Of a DNA stretch of 64,000 nt, positions 1 through 13,206 are shown one piece after another. Under the pieces are notes generated by a model. The model saw nothing but the letters and a program-made list of their open reading frames with translations. It was not told where the DNA came from and made no database searches. Positions within the stretch are counted from its first letter, which is position 1. The number at the start of each line of letters is the position of its first letter. Made by a program: the position numbers and the translations under genes. Source of the stretch: Spirodela intermedia. Taxonomy: Eukaryota > Streptophyta > Magnoliopsida > Alismatales > Araceae. The stretch is from positions 1,183,001-1,247,000 of the forward strand of contig LR746273.1 in assembly GCA_902729315.2 (NCBI GenBank), written 5' to 3'.

Positions 1-626
1 GAGTCGGCGGCGAAGGGGAGGGACAGGAGCGACCGGCGGCTGAGGAGACGAGAATCTATCTGCACTGGTTCATTTTATGCCCTCCATCCGAAGGCACCAA
101 TCCTCCTCCTCCTCTGGGGAAGCCCGAGCTCAGAGAGACGGTGGTCACGACGGGAGGAGAGCAGGAGAGAAAGAGAAAGCTTTTCCCCTTCTCCGTCTCG
201 TTCTGATTTTGCACCATTAATCTCAGGTCCAAGAACAGAGAAAGAGGATCAGGAGGAGGGGAGGCTGAAATGGTCCCGCCGAAGGCGTCGTGAGGGCTGC
301 TGCCAACTGGGTCCCCTCCCAATTTCCATCCCCATATCTCTTCCGGCTCCGCTAGGGCCGCCCTGTCTCTCTCTCTCTCTCTCTCTAGAAAATTTGCCTT
401 TGCTTTGTCCAATCTGCGCCTAGAGAGAGAGAGCAGATTCCTCTGCCTCACGCTCTCGCCAGCGGAGGCCGATTTGACGGAGCAAGGGAGGGGAAGGAAG
501 CCCACGGGCCGGGGGAAGAGAAGGAGGGGGGGGGCGGGGGGTGTTCCTTGCTTGGGTATTAAGAAAGCCTCAAGATTGCCGACCGGATTTCTCCGGCCGA
601 TCGATGCGCCTTTCCCCGTCCCTTTG
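1..626 (+). promoter_or_regulatory. Leader/upstream region of the CDPK gene
   Basis: This GC-rich, purine/pyrimidine-patterned stretch lies before the CDPK start codon. A (CT)n run lies at about 366-387. The reading frame of the CDPK stays open upstream to about 405, so a longer N-terminus cannot be excluded from ORF length alone. I place the start at 627 because it creates the acylation motif MGNSC. No transcription start can be set from sequence, and no separate gene is seen here. Confidence 0.5.
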
Positions 627-3985
<3,359 letters not shown>

Positions 3986-4715
3986 GATCTTTGAGCCATG
4001 TTTTGTAGATTCCTTTTCAAAATTTCCTACCTTGTACTGCACAAGACTGAAACTAGGGTTCTTCGAACATCTCCATGACTCGGTACCATTTCTGGGGAAA
4101 AAGCAGAGGAAATTCATGATTTCGGATGACCTTCATAACTCTGTGTCTTAACCAGACAAACGAAACCCAGGAATTGATCGTTAGGGCAGTCCCACGTCTG
4201 AAGAAGGCTCGTGGACCTGGGTTGGGTTACATGGGGTCCCCGCTGTAAACCCATTAAAAAGAATGGAGGGCAGGTGGGGATAAGGTGTGGGGCTGCTCTC
4301 GCATCAGAGTTCCTTTGAGTAAGCGAGGTGGGCTTTTGGGGGGTAAAGGGAGGTCAAAAACTCAGGCCCGCCATGGTGGGGTACAGCAGAAGGGATAATG
4401 ATACATTGCCATCGTGGGCTTGTCGGGCCAGTGATTGGAAAAGCTGGGGGCGGTTAGGGTTCTAAGGTTTTAGGTATTCCACGTCTGAAGATGATGAATT
4501 CCACAGCAAGATAACTTTATTAATGTGGAGATAATGGAAAGCTCGAATCTTCCATCCCATCTGCCCAGACAGCGGCGTCGGTGGCGTTCTGTATATAGCA
4601 TATTGTCTGGTTGATGACGATTACAAGTTGCATATCCTTCTGTAAAGTATTGACTTACCACAACAAGTAAACATTTGCGAAAAAGGCAGATTTTTTTACG
4701 GTGAGACTGATGGGA
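3986..4715. other. Convergent 3' region between CDPK and the plastid-protein gene
   Basis: About 730 bp separate the two convergent stop codons. It should hold both 3' UTRs. No ORF with family features, RNA gene or transposon signature was seen. Short G-rich stretches occur around 4200-4440. Confidence 0.6.
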
Positions 4716-6961
4716 CTAAACGTCCTTGGGAATTTCAGCTTCACGCCCGACAGCTATCTCCTGCAATAAGAAGGAATGATGATGGATTGCCACCAGGAAA
4801 GAAAAGAGCAATAATTTAAATGATTTTTTGTGCATATTGGAAATACCCATGATAAATAATCTATAAATGGAAATACTGGGAAGATCCTACAAAATTTGGC
4901 GCCTTACAAAGTCCACATAAAGAGAAAGGAAATTCTCATTTAATCCTCTAAGTCAATGCTGGGTCAAACTGTGGAGAAAAATTGATTGAGATCCTATGCG
5001 TACGATTTAATAAAATGTCAAGGCAATGACACCCAATTCCCAGGTTTCTTCTGGGTCTTACCGTCTGTTATTTTTGTGATAAATATATATTATATGGATT
5101 CACGAAATATTTTTGGGGGGATCAAAGGTGTGCTTTTATGAGATTTTATTTTATTTTTTATTTTTTTTGTTACAGTCTGGAATCTCAAAAGCTTTTGCAT
5201 GCCAACAAATTGAAACAAGAATTTCACTTGAAAAAACAGTACAGGTCACAGCAGCGATAATTTTACAACTTACCTTCAAATTTCCGTCCTTGAGGAACAC
5301 GCATCTGGATGTGATAGATTGCCCTTGATCGATCAGCCATCCAGCTTCCACCCAACTCTCAGCATCTTCTTTCTTTCCTATTGAAGACCATAGTTTCTTC
5401 GGGAGTGTTACAAGGCCTTCTTGACCCCTGACCAGCTTCTGTCTCCTTTCACCAGCAAGCTCTCGGATGGCATTCTAGTGAAAATATAATTAATCAAAAC
5501 AGAGAAAAATTAGAGCAAGTTCATCATCTACCGCCAGGCACATTGACCTCATCCTCTCTCGTGCTCACTCCAGCCTTCCATGTGCAAAGAGAGCTACGGT
5601 TGAGTTCACAGTATCACAAAATAATTCGGCACCATGTTCAAATGAAACAATTATGCCCTGAAGTGACTGCCTTTGTGAATTGCTACATGCTGAAGCTAAA
5701 ATTTCATATGCAATTGGATTCCTGAGTATAAAAATGATGGACCTCCTAGGATATGAGATGAAAGCATAGATACTCACTGTTTGGGGATCGGTGAAGGTGG
5801 CGGCAACACAAGCACTCTGCCATGTACCCAGGACTTCAGACTCTTCCATGGCAACAGTGGATGCGAACCCAGATTCACGAATCGCGCATCCGCCAAGCTG
5901 TTCGCCATTTCGGAAGGGACCATACCATTGTTCGGAAAATACATTTATCTTTTTAATACTCAACACCATCTGCTCCATCTTGATGCTTTGGATTATCCTA
6001 ATGCGAACTTCGTGATTCTTAGGATGAACGAGGCAATGCTCTATCTCGAACGATCTGCCGTCAGTGTGCTCCTTGATGGCCCAGACGGCCACATAGCTTC
6101 CAGTTTGATCATATGCAAAGGCAGCTAACTTAGCATCAGATCCCTGAACTATCTTCTCCTCAACAGTGTACCTCGTTGCAGCATCAGCTTCACATCCTAC
6201 CGTTGGGAGCAGCTTGATCAGCTTGTAGATGAGAGAAGGCTTCGCCGTTTCTGCAAGTGTTGGGCACTGAGTTTGCCAATCGAAGATTTGAACCCCCCAT
6301 TCCCTGAATGCCTCAGGGACGACGTTTTCAGGGAGCTCGACGGGCTCCCCTCTGCTGCTGAATTCTGCCCCGTATCCGTCCCATTCACCAGATACACGGG
6401 TTGCAAACTCGCCCCATTCTGAGCACAACAAAAAACACCATCTGATTAGGTTATAACCGCGGCACGGCTAAGCAACGAAAATCACATGAACTAGTTTTTG
6501 TGGAGGCACGGCTCAACGTCGTAAATTAGCACTATCCCCAAATGATCGGGGAAGTCGACAGGCCATCGAATTGCGGTTTATCAGTTCCAGACAGGAAATC
6601 TAAGCATGCTCCCTCGCATACAGTACAGCGGATTGCCCTAACATGCTCCTGAGGAGAATCGCAGAAACAAACAAAGAAACAGGAGCGGGAAATCTTGCAA
6701 GAGCGGAAACTAACTGGGGTAGAGTTGCAGAGTTTCATTCTCCTCCTGAACCTGCTGGACGCCGCCAACAGTGGCACTCGTGATGGAAGAGGTGGCGAGC
6801 ATCCTCCGCGTCGGACGGCGGACATCCCGCGGTGCCGGCGCCCGCAATTGCAGAGGTCGGTCATGCGCGCTCATCAGAGAATCCACACCGGAGAGGGAGC
6901 AACGAACGAGGGGGATCAGCTTTGAGCGTCGAGCGAGGGGGTTGAGAGAGAGGTGCTCCAT
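4716..6961 (-). CDS. Predicted plastid protein of unknown function (4 exons, 377 aa)
   Basis: Exons on the minus strand are 6961-6715, 6418-5778, 5474-5274 and 4760-4716; they total 378 codons with consistent phases (1, 0, 0). Residues 1 to about 60 (starting MEHLSLNPLARRSKLIPLVR) are basic, Ser/Leu-rich and poor in acidic residues, like a chloroplast transit peptide. The mature part opens with a W-rich segment (WGEFATRVSGEWDGYG) and ends EIAVGREAEIPKDV. I do not recognise the family by name. The two-part layout with repeated W/G turns suggests a lipocalin/DUF3598-like plant plastid protein, but that is a guess. The first donor (GTTAGT) is weak, so exon 1 is the least certain part. The gene is divergent from IMPDH, with about 670 bp between start codons. 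Confidence 0.72.
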
Positions 6962-7631
6962 CTCCAGTTCCTCCTTCTTCCTCCCTCCCTCTTCCCCTCC
7001 ACCGCGCCCTGTAGATTCCCCACGCTCACCCTCGAGCACTTCCTCTGTCTTTCTCTCTCACACACACAATGGATACGGTTTTTTCTCCGCTGCCCCCGGA
7101 AAATCCACGTTAATTTAACTCTTTTTCTGGAATAATTATCAATAAACACATATTGACTCCCTTTAAAAATTTTAACAAACATAAAAAATTCTGATTTAAC
7201 ATTTTATTATATATAATTGTTTTTATTCTAATACGCTAAAAAAAAATTATTTCTGTGAAACCATTTGTGGGTAGTTCTGAACGTGAGTCATTCTTGGGCT
7301 CACTCACGGTGACGGGACTCATGGAATAAAAAATCCGATTTAATATTTTATAAATCTAATTAAATACCATAAAAAATTAAAATCTTTTTTATTCGAGTTT
7401 TAAGCTGATTTTTTGTATTTTCTTGAAACCCCATCTAAATTAAAAGGTCACCCAGAAAACCCCTTTAGAGGGATAACAAGCATTTGTGGGAGGTCTGAGC
7501 GGGAGTGCAACATTCTTGAGCTCACTGTCGGTGACGGAACTCGTAGTATTAAAACGACCCTCAACCCTAGATTCTCGAGTCCCGTCATCTTCCCGGTGAT
7601 CTCCGGACGCAGACCTCGGACGCCAGCGACC
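6962..7631. promoter_or_regulatory. Divergent intergenic promoter between plastid-protein gene and IMPDH
   Basis: This 670-bp region separates two divergent start codons. It contains an imperfect direct repeat: 7262-7320 is copied at 7481-7543, sharing the core CATTTGTGGG, ATTCTTG, GCTCACT and GGTGACGG. AT-rich sequence lies between the copies. A duplicated promoter segment could add or split regulatory input, but no known element could be named. Confidence 0.55.
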
Positions 7632-10600
7632 ATGGATATCGCCGCCATTGAAGATGGTTTTCCGGCCGACCGGCTGTTTGGACGCGGCTACTCCTACACC
7701 TACGACGACGTCATCTTCCTCCCTCACTACATCGACTTTCCGGCGGACGCCGTCGACCTCTCGACCCAGCTTTCCCGGAACATCCGCCTCTCCGTCCCGT
7801 GCGTTGCCTCCCCCATGGACACCGTCACCGAGGCATCCATGGCCGTCTCCATGGCCGCGCTTGGCGGCGTCGGGATTGTCCACTACAACAACACCTCCGC
7901 TGAGCAGGCCACCATTATCCGCTCTGTGAAATCCCGCCGCATCCCCTTCGTCACCGATCCCGTCATCATGGGGCCGTCTGATCGGATACTAACGGCGGAT
8001 GAGTTCGGCTCCGCGCCTTGCGTGCTCGTCACCGAGTCGGGATCGGCGAAGTCGAAGCCAGTTGGTGTTGTGTGGAGTGCCGACTGGTGGAACAGGACAG
8101 ACAGGGACGCCCCACTGTCCTCGTACATGGTGGGGCTCGCGGCCTCCGCCCCGTCGAGCTATGATTTAGAGCAGGTTGCAGCTTCTCTGGGGCTAAATGG
8201 TGGCAAATGCGTGCCGACGGTGTCTGAGGAGTTGGGGGAGGTCGTAGACTTGGTAACGGAGGCGGATGTTGAGAGGATCAGGGCTTTGCCTAAGCTTGGC
8301 GTGCCGTCGTTCGGATCTGATGGGAGATTTCTGGTCGGCGCGGCGATGGGAACGAGGGAACAAGATAAGGAGAGGCTAGAGCATCTTGTGAGAGCGGGGG
8401 CAAACGTGGTGATCCTGGACAGCTCACAGGGAAACTCAATTTATCAGATCGAGATGATTAAGTATGTGAAAAGCACTTACCCGGACTTGGACGTGATAGG
8501 GGGCAACGTGGTCACTGCGTATCAGGCACAGAATCTGATCCAGGCTGGGGCAGATGGGCTGAGGGTGGGAATGGGCTCAGGTTCAATATGCACAACGCAG
8601 GAGGTTTGTGCAGTTGGGAGAGGGCAGGTACCTTCAAAGTTTTCTTCATTTATCTCAGTTTCCTTCAAATTGAGTTGTGTTTTGCTAATCGATAATCTTC
8701 ATTTCTATGTTATTATTTTGGATCCTTAACCAGCTGAGATTTTTTTCGTGAGCATCTCTCCATTTGTTGCTGGGGAATTGTTTACGATAACATGTGAAAC
8801 GACTGCCGTGGTCCACGTTGATTTGTAAAACTAAGAAACTATATGGGATAGAAAATAACATGGGAATCTGCTTGCAGAATAATAAACTGATGGCTGACGT
8901 ATTAATGCTAGAATACACATGTTTTCGTGTCATAATAATTGAAGCCATTTGCTGTTATTCGTGGGTCCCCTAACCGTGCATAGTACTTGGATAGATTTGG
9001 AATCCATTTTGAGGCTCTGCTTGCATAGTTGTACATGTTTCTATTCCTCCTCCAGTTCGTACTTTCAGAGCATTTTTATTTGTTTATTTAGAATCCTGTG
9101 AAACATGGAATAAGCTGTTGACCAGGTCTGCCTATGATAAAACGATGTGGATGACAGGGCCTAGGACTTCAAAGATATGCACATTCAATCAGAGAAAAAA
9201 CGAATGAGATGCATAGCAAAAGGTGTTATTAGTCGAAGAAGAAGCTTTATTAGTCTGGGGTTTAGGACAACAGGTTTCTTCGATCAATTATACGAATACT
9301 AGTAATGCGGTTTTGATCCTTGTAAAATGGGATTAATATTTATTGATCTTTTTGTGACCAGTAAGGAATGGGCCCCCTTCCCCCATTCCGCAACCAAATA
9401 AATTCATTATGGATTTCCAGAAAAAAGGGATTTTATCTGATAAGAGAAAAGACCGTCTGTTGATGCACTTAAGATAGAAGGCTGGCAAGTGTACCTGCAC
9501 CTACTCTTCTTCTTTTCTGCCTGCCTCAGAAGAAGCCGCATTTTCCAATTCAATTTTTACTTTTTACGGATAGAAATCAATGTAATTGTCCGTTACAGTG
9601 ACAAGTTATTTTTATTCCACATTGAGATGGGGGGATCCGGCATTATTCATCGGTTCAAATCCGATAAAGGGCTTTTTCACCCAAACTTTAATCTTCATTT
9701 TTCAGCTGAGAGGTGAATAGAGAGATCTTGTTGATTTTTGTCACCATATCTTGTGTTTAATTTCTTCTGGGACAATAACAAGAAATTTTTGGATTATAGA
9801 TCTGCTACTAGAAATTCAATACGTAATTTCAACATTCAAACCAAGAAGGTATTATTTCTTGCGTTTTGAATGATAAATCCGCTCATCAGTTTAGGACACA
9901 AATTTTCTGTATCCGATTTCATTATTTCTTTTTCCTTTCACAATCATTCGGTTGTACAGTGTTTTTTTATTTTTCTTTTGGTTTTCTCAATGTTCAGGGG
10001 TTCAGTGTTCTCATTCTATGCTCAGTATACAGATTTTCTGTTCATCATGTTCCGGGGTTCTTGAACTTCTCAAATGTGCATATAGGCGACGGCGGTGTAC
10101 AAGGTTTCATCCATTGCTCAGCACAGCGGCGTGCCTGTTATTGCTGACGGCGGCATTTCAAACTCTGGACATATTGTCAAAGCTTTGGTGCTTGGGGCTT
10201 CTACCGTTATGATGGGCAGCTTCCTGGCTGGCAGCACCGAGGCCCCTGGAGTCTATGAGTATCGGGTAAGCTATCCATCCCTCTCTTGGGCTCTACCAGT
10301 ATATGCTACACTTCTTTGCAACTCGTCACAAGTTCACCTTTTTGAGGTTGACTTCATGACACCTCTCTCTATAACTTTAGTCAACTTGGTTTTTTCCTTT
10401 TATAAGCCAAGCGGCGCAGCTGATCGTGCATAGGTTCAGCTTGGTCTAATTTCCTATTTTCATATTTTTTTTTATAAATGTAAAAAATAAATAAATCGTA
10501 GGATCACTCCTTCCCTCATCAAGATCAAACCTGTCTCTAGGAGGGAGAAAAAAAACCCATATCATCATTTTGCATGCAACTAGATTATTATTCCTTGATC

Positions 10601-11188
10601 GGATATTAATTATCCGTCATCAAGGTCAGACATCTCTATAGAAAAAAAGAATAAATAAAGAAAGAAAATCCCATACCACCATTCTGCTTGCAACTAGATT
10701 ATTATTCCTTAATCGGGCATTAATTACCCGATGACTTAGCTCCTTATTCCCTCGCTGATCGTTTTATCAGGATGGCCGGAAGGTGAAGAAGTACAGAGGC
10801 ATGGGCTCCCTGGAGGCCATGACCAAAGGGAGCGATGCGCGGTACCTGGGGGACACCCTGAAGCTGAAGATCGCTCAGGGGGTCGTCGGAGCCGTGGCCG
10901 ACAAGGGCTCCGTCCTCAAGTTCATCCCCTACACCATGCAAGCCGTGAAGCAGGGCTTCCAGGACCTTGGCGCTTCCTCTCTCCCTTCCGCCCACAGCCT
11001 TCTGAGGAACCAGGTTCTGAGATTGGAGGTAAGCCGAAGAAGATCAGGTCCCCTCGTGTCCCTTCCGTTCTCGCCCTGCTCTGAGCCATGGGTTCCCCCC
11101 TGTTTTTGGCTTCCAGGTCCGGACTGGGGCCGCCCAGGTCGAAGGTGGAGTTCACGGCCTGGTGTCGTACGAGAAGAAGGCCTTCTGA
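7632..11188 (+). CDS. IMPDH: Inosine-5'-monophosphate dehydrogenase (4 exons, 501 aa)
   Basis: The enzyme oxidises IMP to XMP with NAD+, the committed step of guanine nucleotide synthesis, in the cytosol. Exons are 7632-8627, 10086-10265, 10771-11028 and 11117-11188, all in phase 0, giving 502 codons, the usual plant length. The start [10 protein letters not shown] precedes the conserved [13 protein letters not shown] barrel entry. The region of about residues 105-225 corresponds to the CBS-pair insert and is less conserved. The IMP-binding loop [18 protein letters not shown] carries catalytic Cys320. [13 protein letters not shown], the flap segment [12 protein letters not shown], and the C-terminal [12 protein letters not shown] are all intact. 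The first exon is very GC-rich. Intron 1 is 1.46 kb with no gene inside, and intron 2 contains a tandem duplication. Confidence 0.96.
10556..10731. repeat. Tandem-like duplication in IMPDH intron 2
   Basis: 10556-10617 is repeated at 10670-10731 with a few substitutions, sharing CAACTAGATTATTATTCCTT and a following near-palindrome around ATTAAT. Copies are separated by an A-rich spacer of about 50 bp. Both lie in intron 2 (10266-10770). The second copy ends about 40 bp before the acceptor. Confidence 0.8.
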
Positions 11189-12165
11189 GCTCGTCTGACC
11201 GAGGCTGCTCTTGGTCCATGTTAACCGGGCTGTCTCTCGGTACTCTTTTATTTAATAATCCATCATTTTCTGATATTTCGATGATGCCGTTTCTCTCACT
11301 GAGTTGAGTATTGCTCTGTTTCTCTCTCTCTCTCCTCGCTCTCCGATTCTGAGTCATACAGGTAAGCACGCCTCTGGCTATTGGATCCGGATCTAGGGGG
11401 GGAGAGAGAGAGATGTTGTGGGATCACGTGGACTGATCAGAGAGCAAGCATCGAAACAACGAAATTCCACCTGTTTCCATGATTTGACGGATATTCCGAA
11501 GTTGCATTAAATGAATAAATAAATCGGCAGTGACACGGCGCGCCACGTGGCCATCGTTTTAACACCATGCCTCTCCCCATGCATATCGCGAGGATGATGA
11601 TCATACGAATTACGTGCTGATCATCCGACGCGTCCTCCGAACCAGACAAGCCGCCCATTCATCCTCCCCCGCCCGAATAGTATCCGATCGACCTACGAGC
11701 TTAAACTCAACCCGGATAAAACACCGCCATTCATCTAGCGAGAGAGAGAGAGAGAGAGACAGAGAGACAGAGGAGGTTGATGGGTGATAAATAGGCAACG
11801 ACAGAGAGGAAAAACCATTGTTTATTTATGCGAAGGGGGAAGAAAAAGGGTCTGGGATTAGCAACTTGATGCTCGATCCAAAATTGGAAGGTTTGTACCT
11901 TTCTTTCCTACAAAAAAAATCTGATTTTTTTACGAGCGAGTCTTCCAAAGTGGTACGTTTGATCATTAAAAAACCCGTTTTTTGGAGAAGAATAATGACG
12001 ATCTGGAGATGTTTATTATGATGATTTTATTGCATTTAATCGATAATATCATACTGTGCGGAGGAGGAAGGTAACGAGAAGGATGAGGCGATGGCGGCGG
12101 AGATATCGCCCTACCTTCTTCCCCGCGTTTCCAGCCTTCTCTCTGTCACTTCCTGCCCATATATC

Positions 12166-12200
<35 letters not shown>

Positions 12201-12684
12201 CCTCCCTCCCTCTCTACGTGGAATTGATGTTTCTGTCCATGCGCAGGAGAGATCCCTTCCCCTTCCCCATTTCTTTTATTGCTGGCCTTGATCCGTAGGC
12301 TAGGTTTCCCCTCTCCCATTTCTGCTCCGAGAGTTGGAACCTCTGAACGGCGGTCACGGAGGGAAGCGAGCCCCTCTGCGGAGCCCCTCTGGACGATTTC
12401 CATGGCCGTTTGATCGCCCGAGGTAGATACGGGTCTTCTTCCTCGATTGATCAATCCCTTCTGGGCGACGCTCCCTCTCGATCGGGCTCTTCCCCAGATG
12501 GGAATGGAGCGACGATTTCTCGATTAGTTGTACTTCTCCGGGAACTGCTCCGGGTCTCCACTAAAACCCGCGGGCTTACGCGAGGTCGTTCCGGAGGAAG
12601 CTTTTCCTCCATGAAATTCCATGCTCAGATCCCTCTGGGCTTCTTCCTCCTCTGAACACCCCTCCCTCCCTCCCCGCTTCCTTG

Positions 12685-12756
<72 letters not shown>

Positions 12757-13206
12757 CGACACAGAAGAGAGAGAAGAGGGGGAGGGGGAAGAGCCATGGA
12801 GGGGGGGCCGATCAGGGCCGTTGTTTTGCTCCACTTGGTTTATATTTTTTGTTGGGCCAGTTTGTCCGCATATGGTAAACAATCCACCGCCTGGTGATGT
12901 GTTTTTCGATCGCCACGATGGGCTTCGCGGTGACGATCGCAGGCGTGGGGCGGCGGCGGCAGCAGCAGCTTTGCGCCCTAGTCTCTGCCCTGCAACAGCT
13001 CCTCCTGATCTTCCCTTCTCTCTTTCTCTCTCTTGTTCTTCCTCACTCAACCGCCTGAGTGAACCTCCTTGTCGATTTATCGGGCGCTCGTGCTGGTTTC
13101 CCCCGAGGAATTGACGAGTTCATTCGCGAGCTCATCCTTCTCTCTCTGCTCTGGCTTTGATCCCGTCCTCAGGTCTGGTAGATTTCGACCGGCGCGGGGC
13201 TGCACG
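11189..13206 (+). promoter_or_regulatory. IMPDH 3' region and long CT/GA-rich leader of the sugar transporter
   Basis: The first part should be the IMPDH 3' UTR. From about 12050 the sequence turns GC-rich and repetitive: (CT)n then (CCCT)n at 12168-12214, and a (GA)n tract at about 12686-12756. Such tracts are typical of plant 5' leaders. A smaller GA run lies at about 11740-11758. Several short upstream ORFs occur, one of which (12796-12897) is listed separately. Splicing within the leader is possible but could not be fixed. Confidence 0.5.
12796..12897 (+). CDS. Upstream ORF (33 aa) in the sugar-transporter leader
   Basis: A 34-codon ORF starts at an ATG in good context (GCCATGG), about 310 bp before the main start if the leader is unspliced. 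It encodes MEGGPIRAVVLLHLVYIFCW and continues with a small polar tail ending in W. The hydrophobic middle resembles a membrane or signal segment. It could repress or tune translation of the transporter. Whether the peptide is conserved cannot be judged here. Confidence 0.45.
   Translation: MEGGPIRAVVLLHLVYIFCWASLSAYGKQSTAW

Noticed and set aside
5565-5777. In-frame extension of the plastid-protein exon past the GTGAGT donor
   Set aside because: The continuation lacks conservation-like features, while splicing to 5474 restores a W/G-rich frame that closes cleanly.
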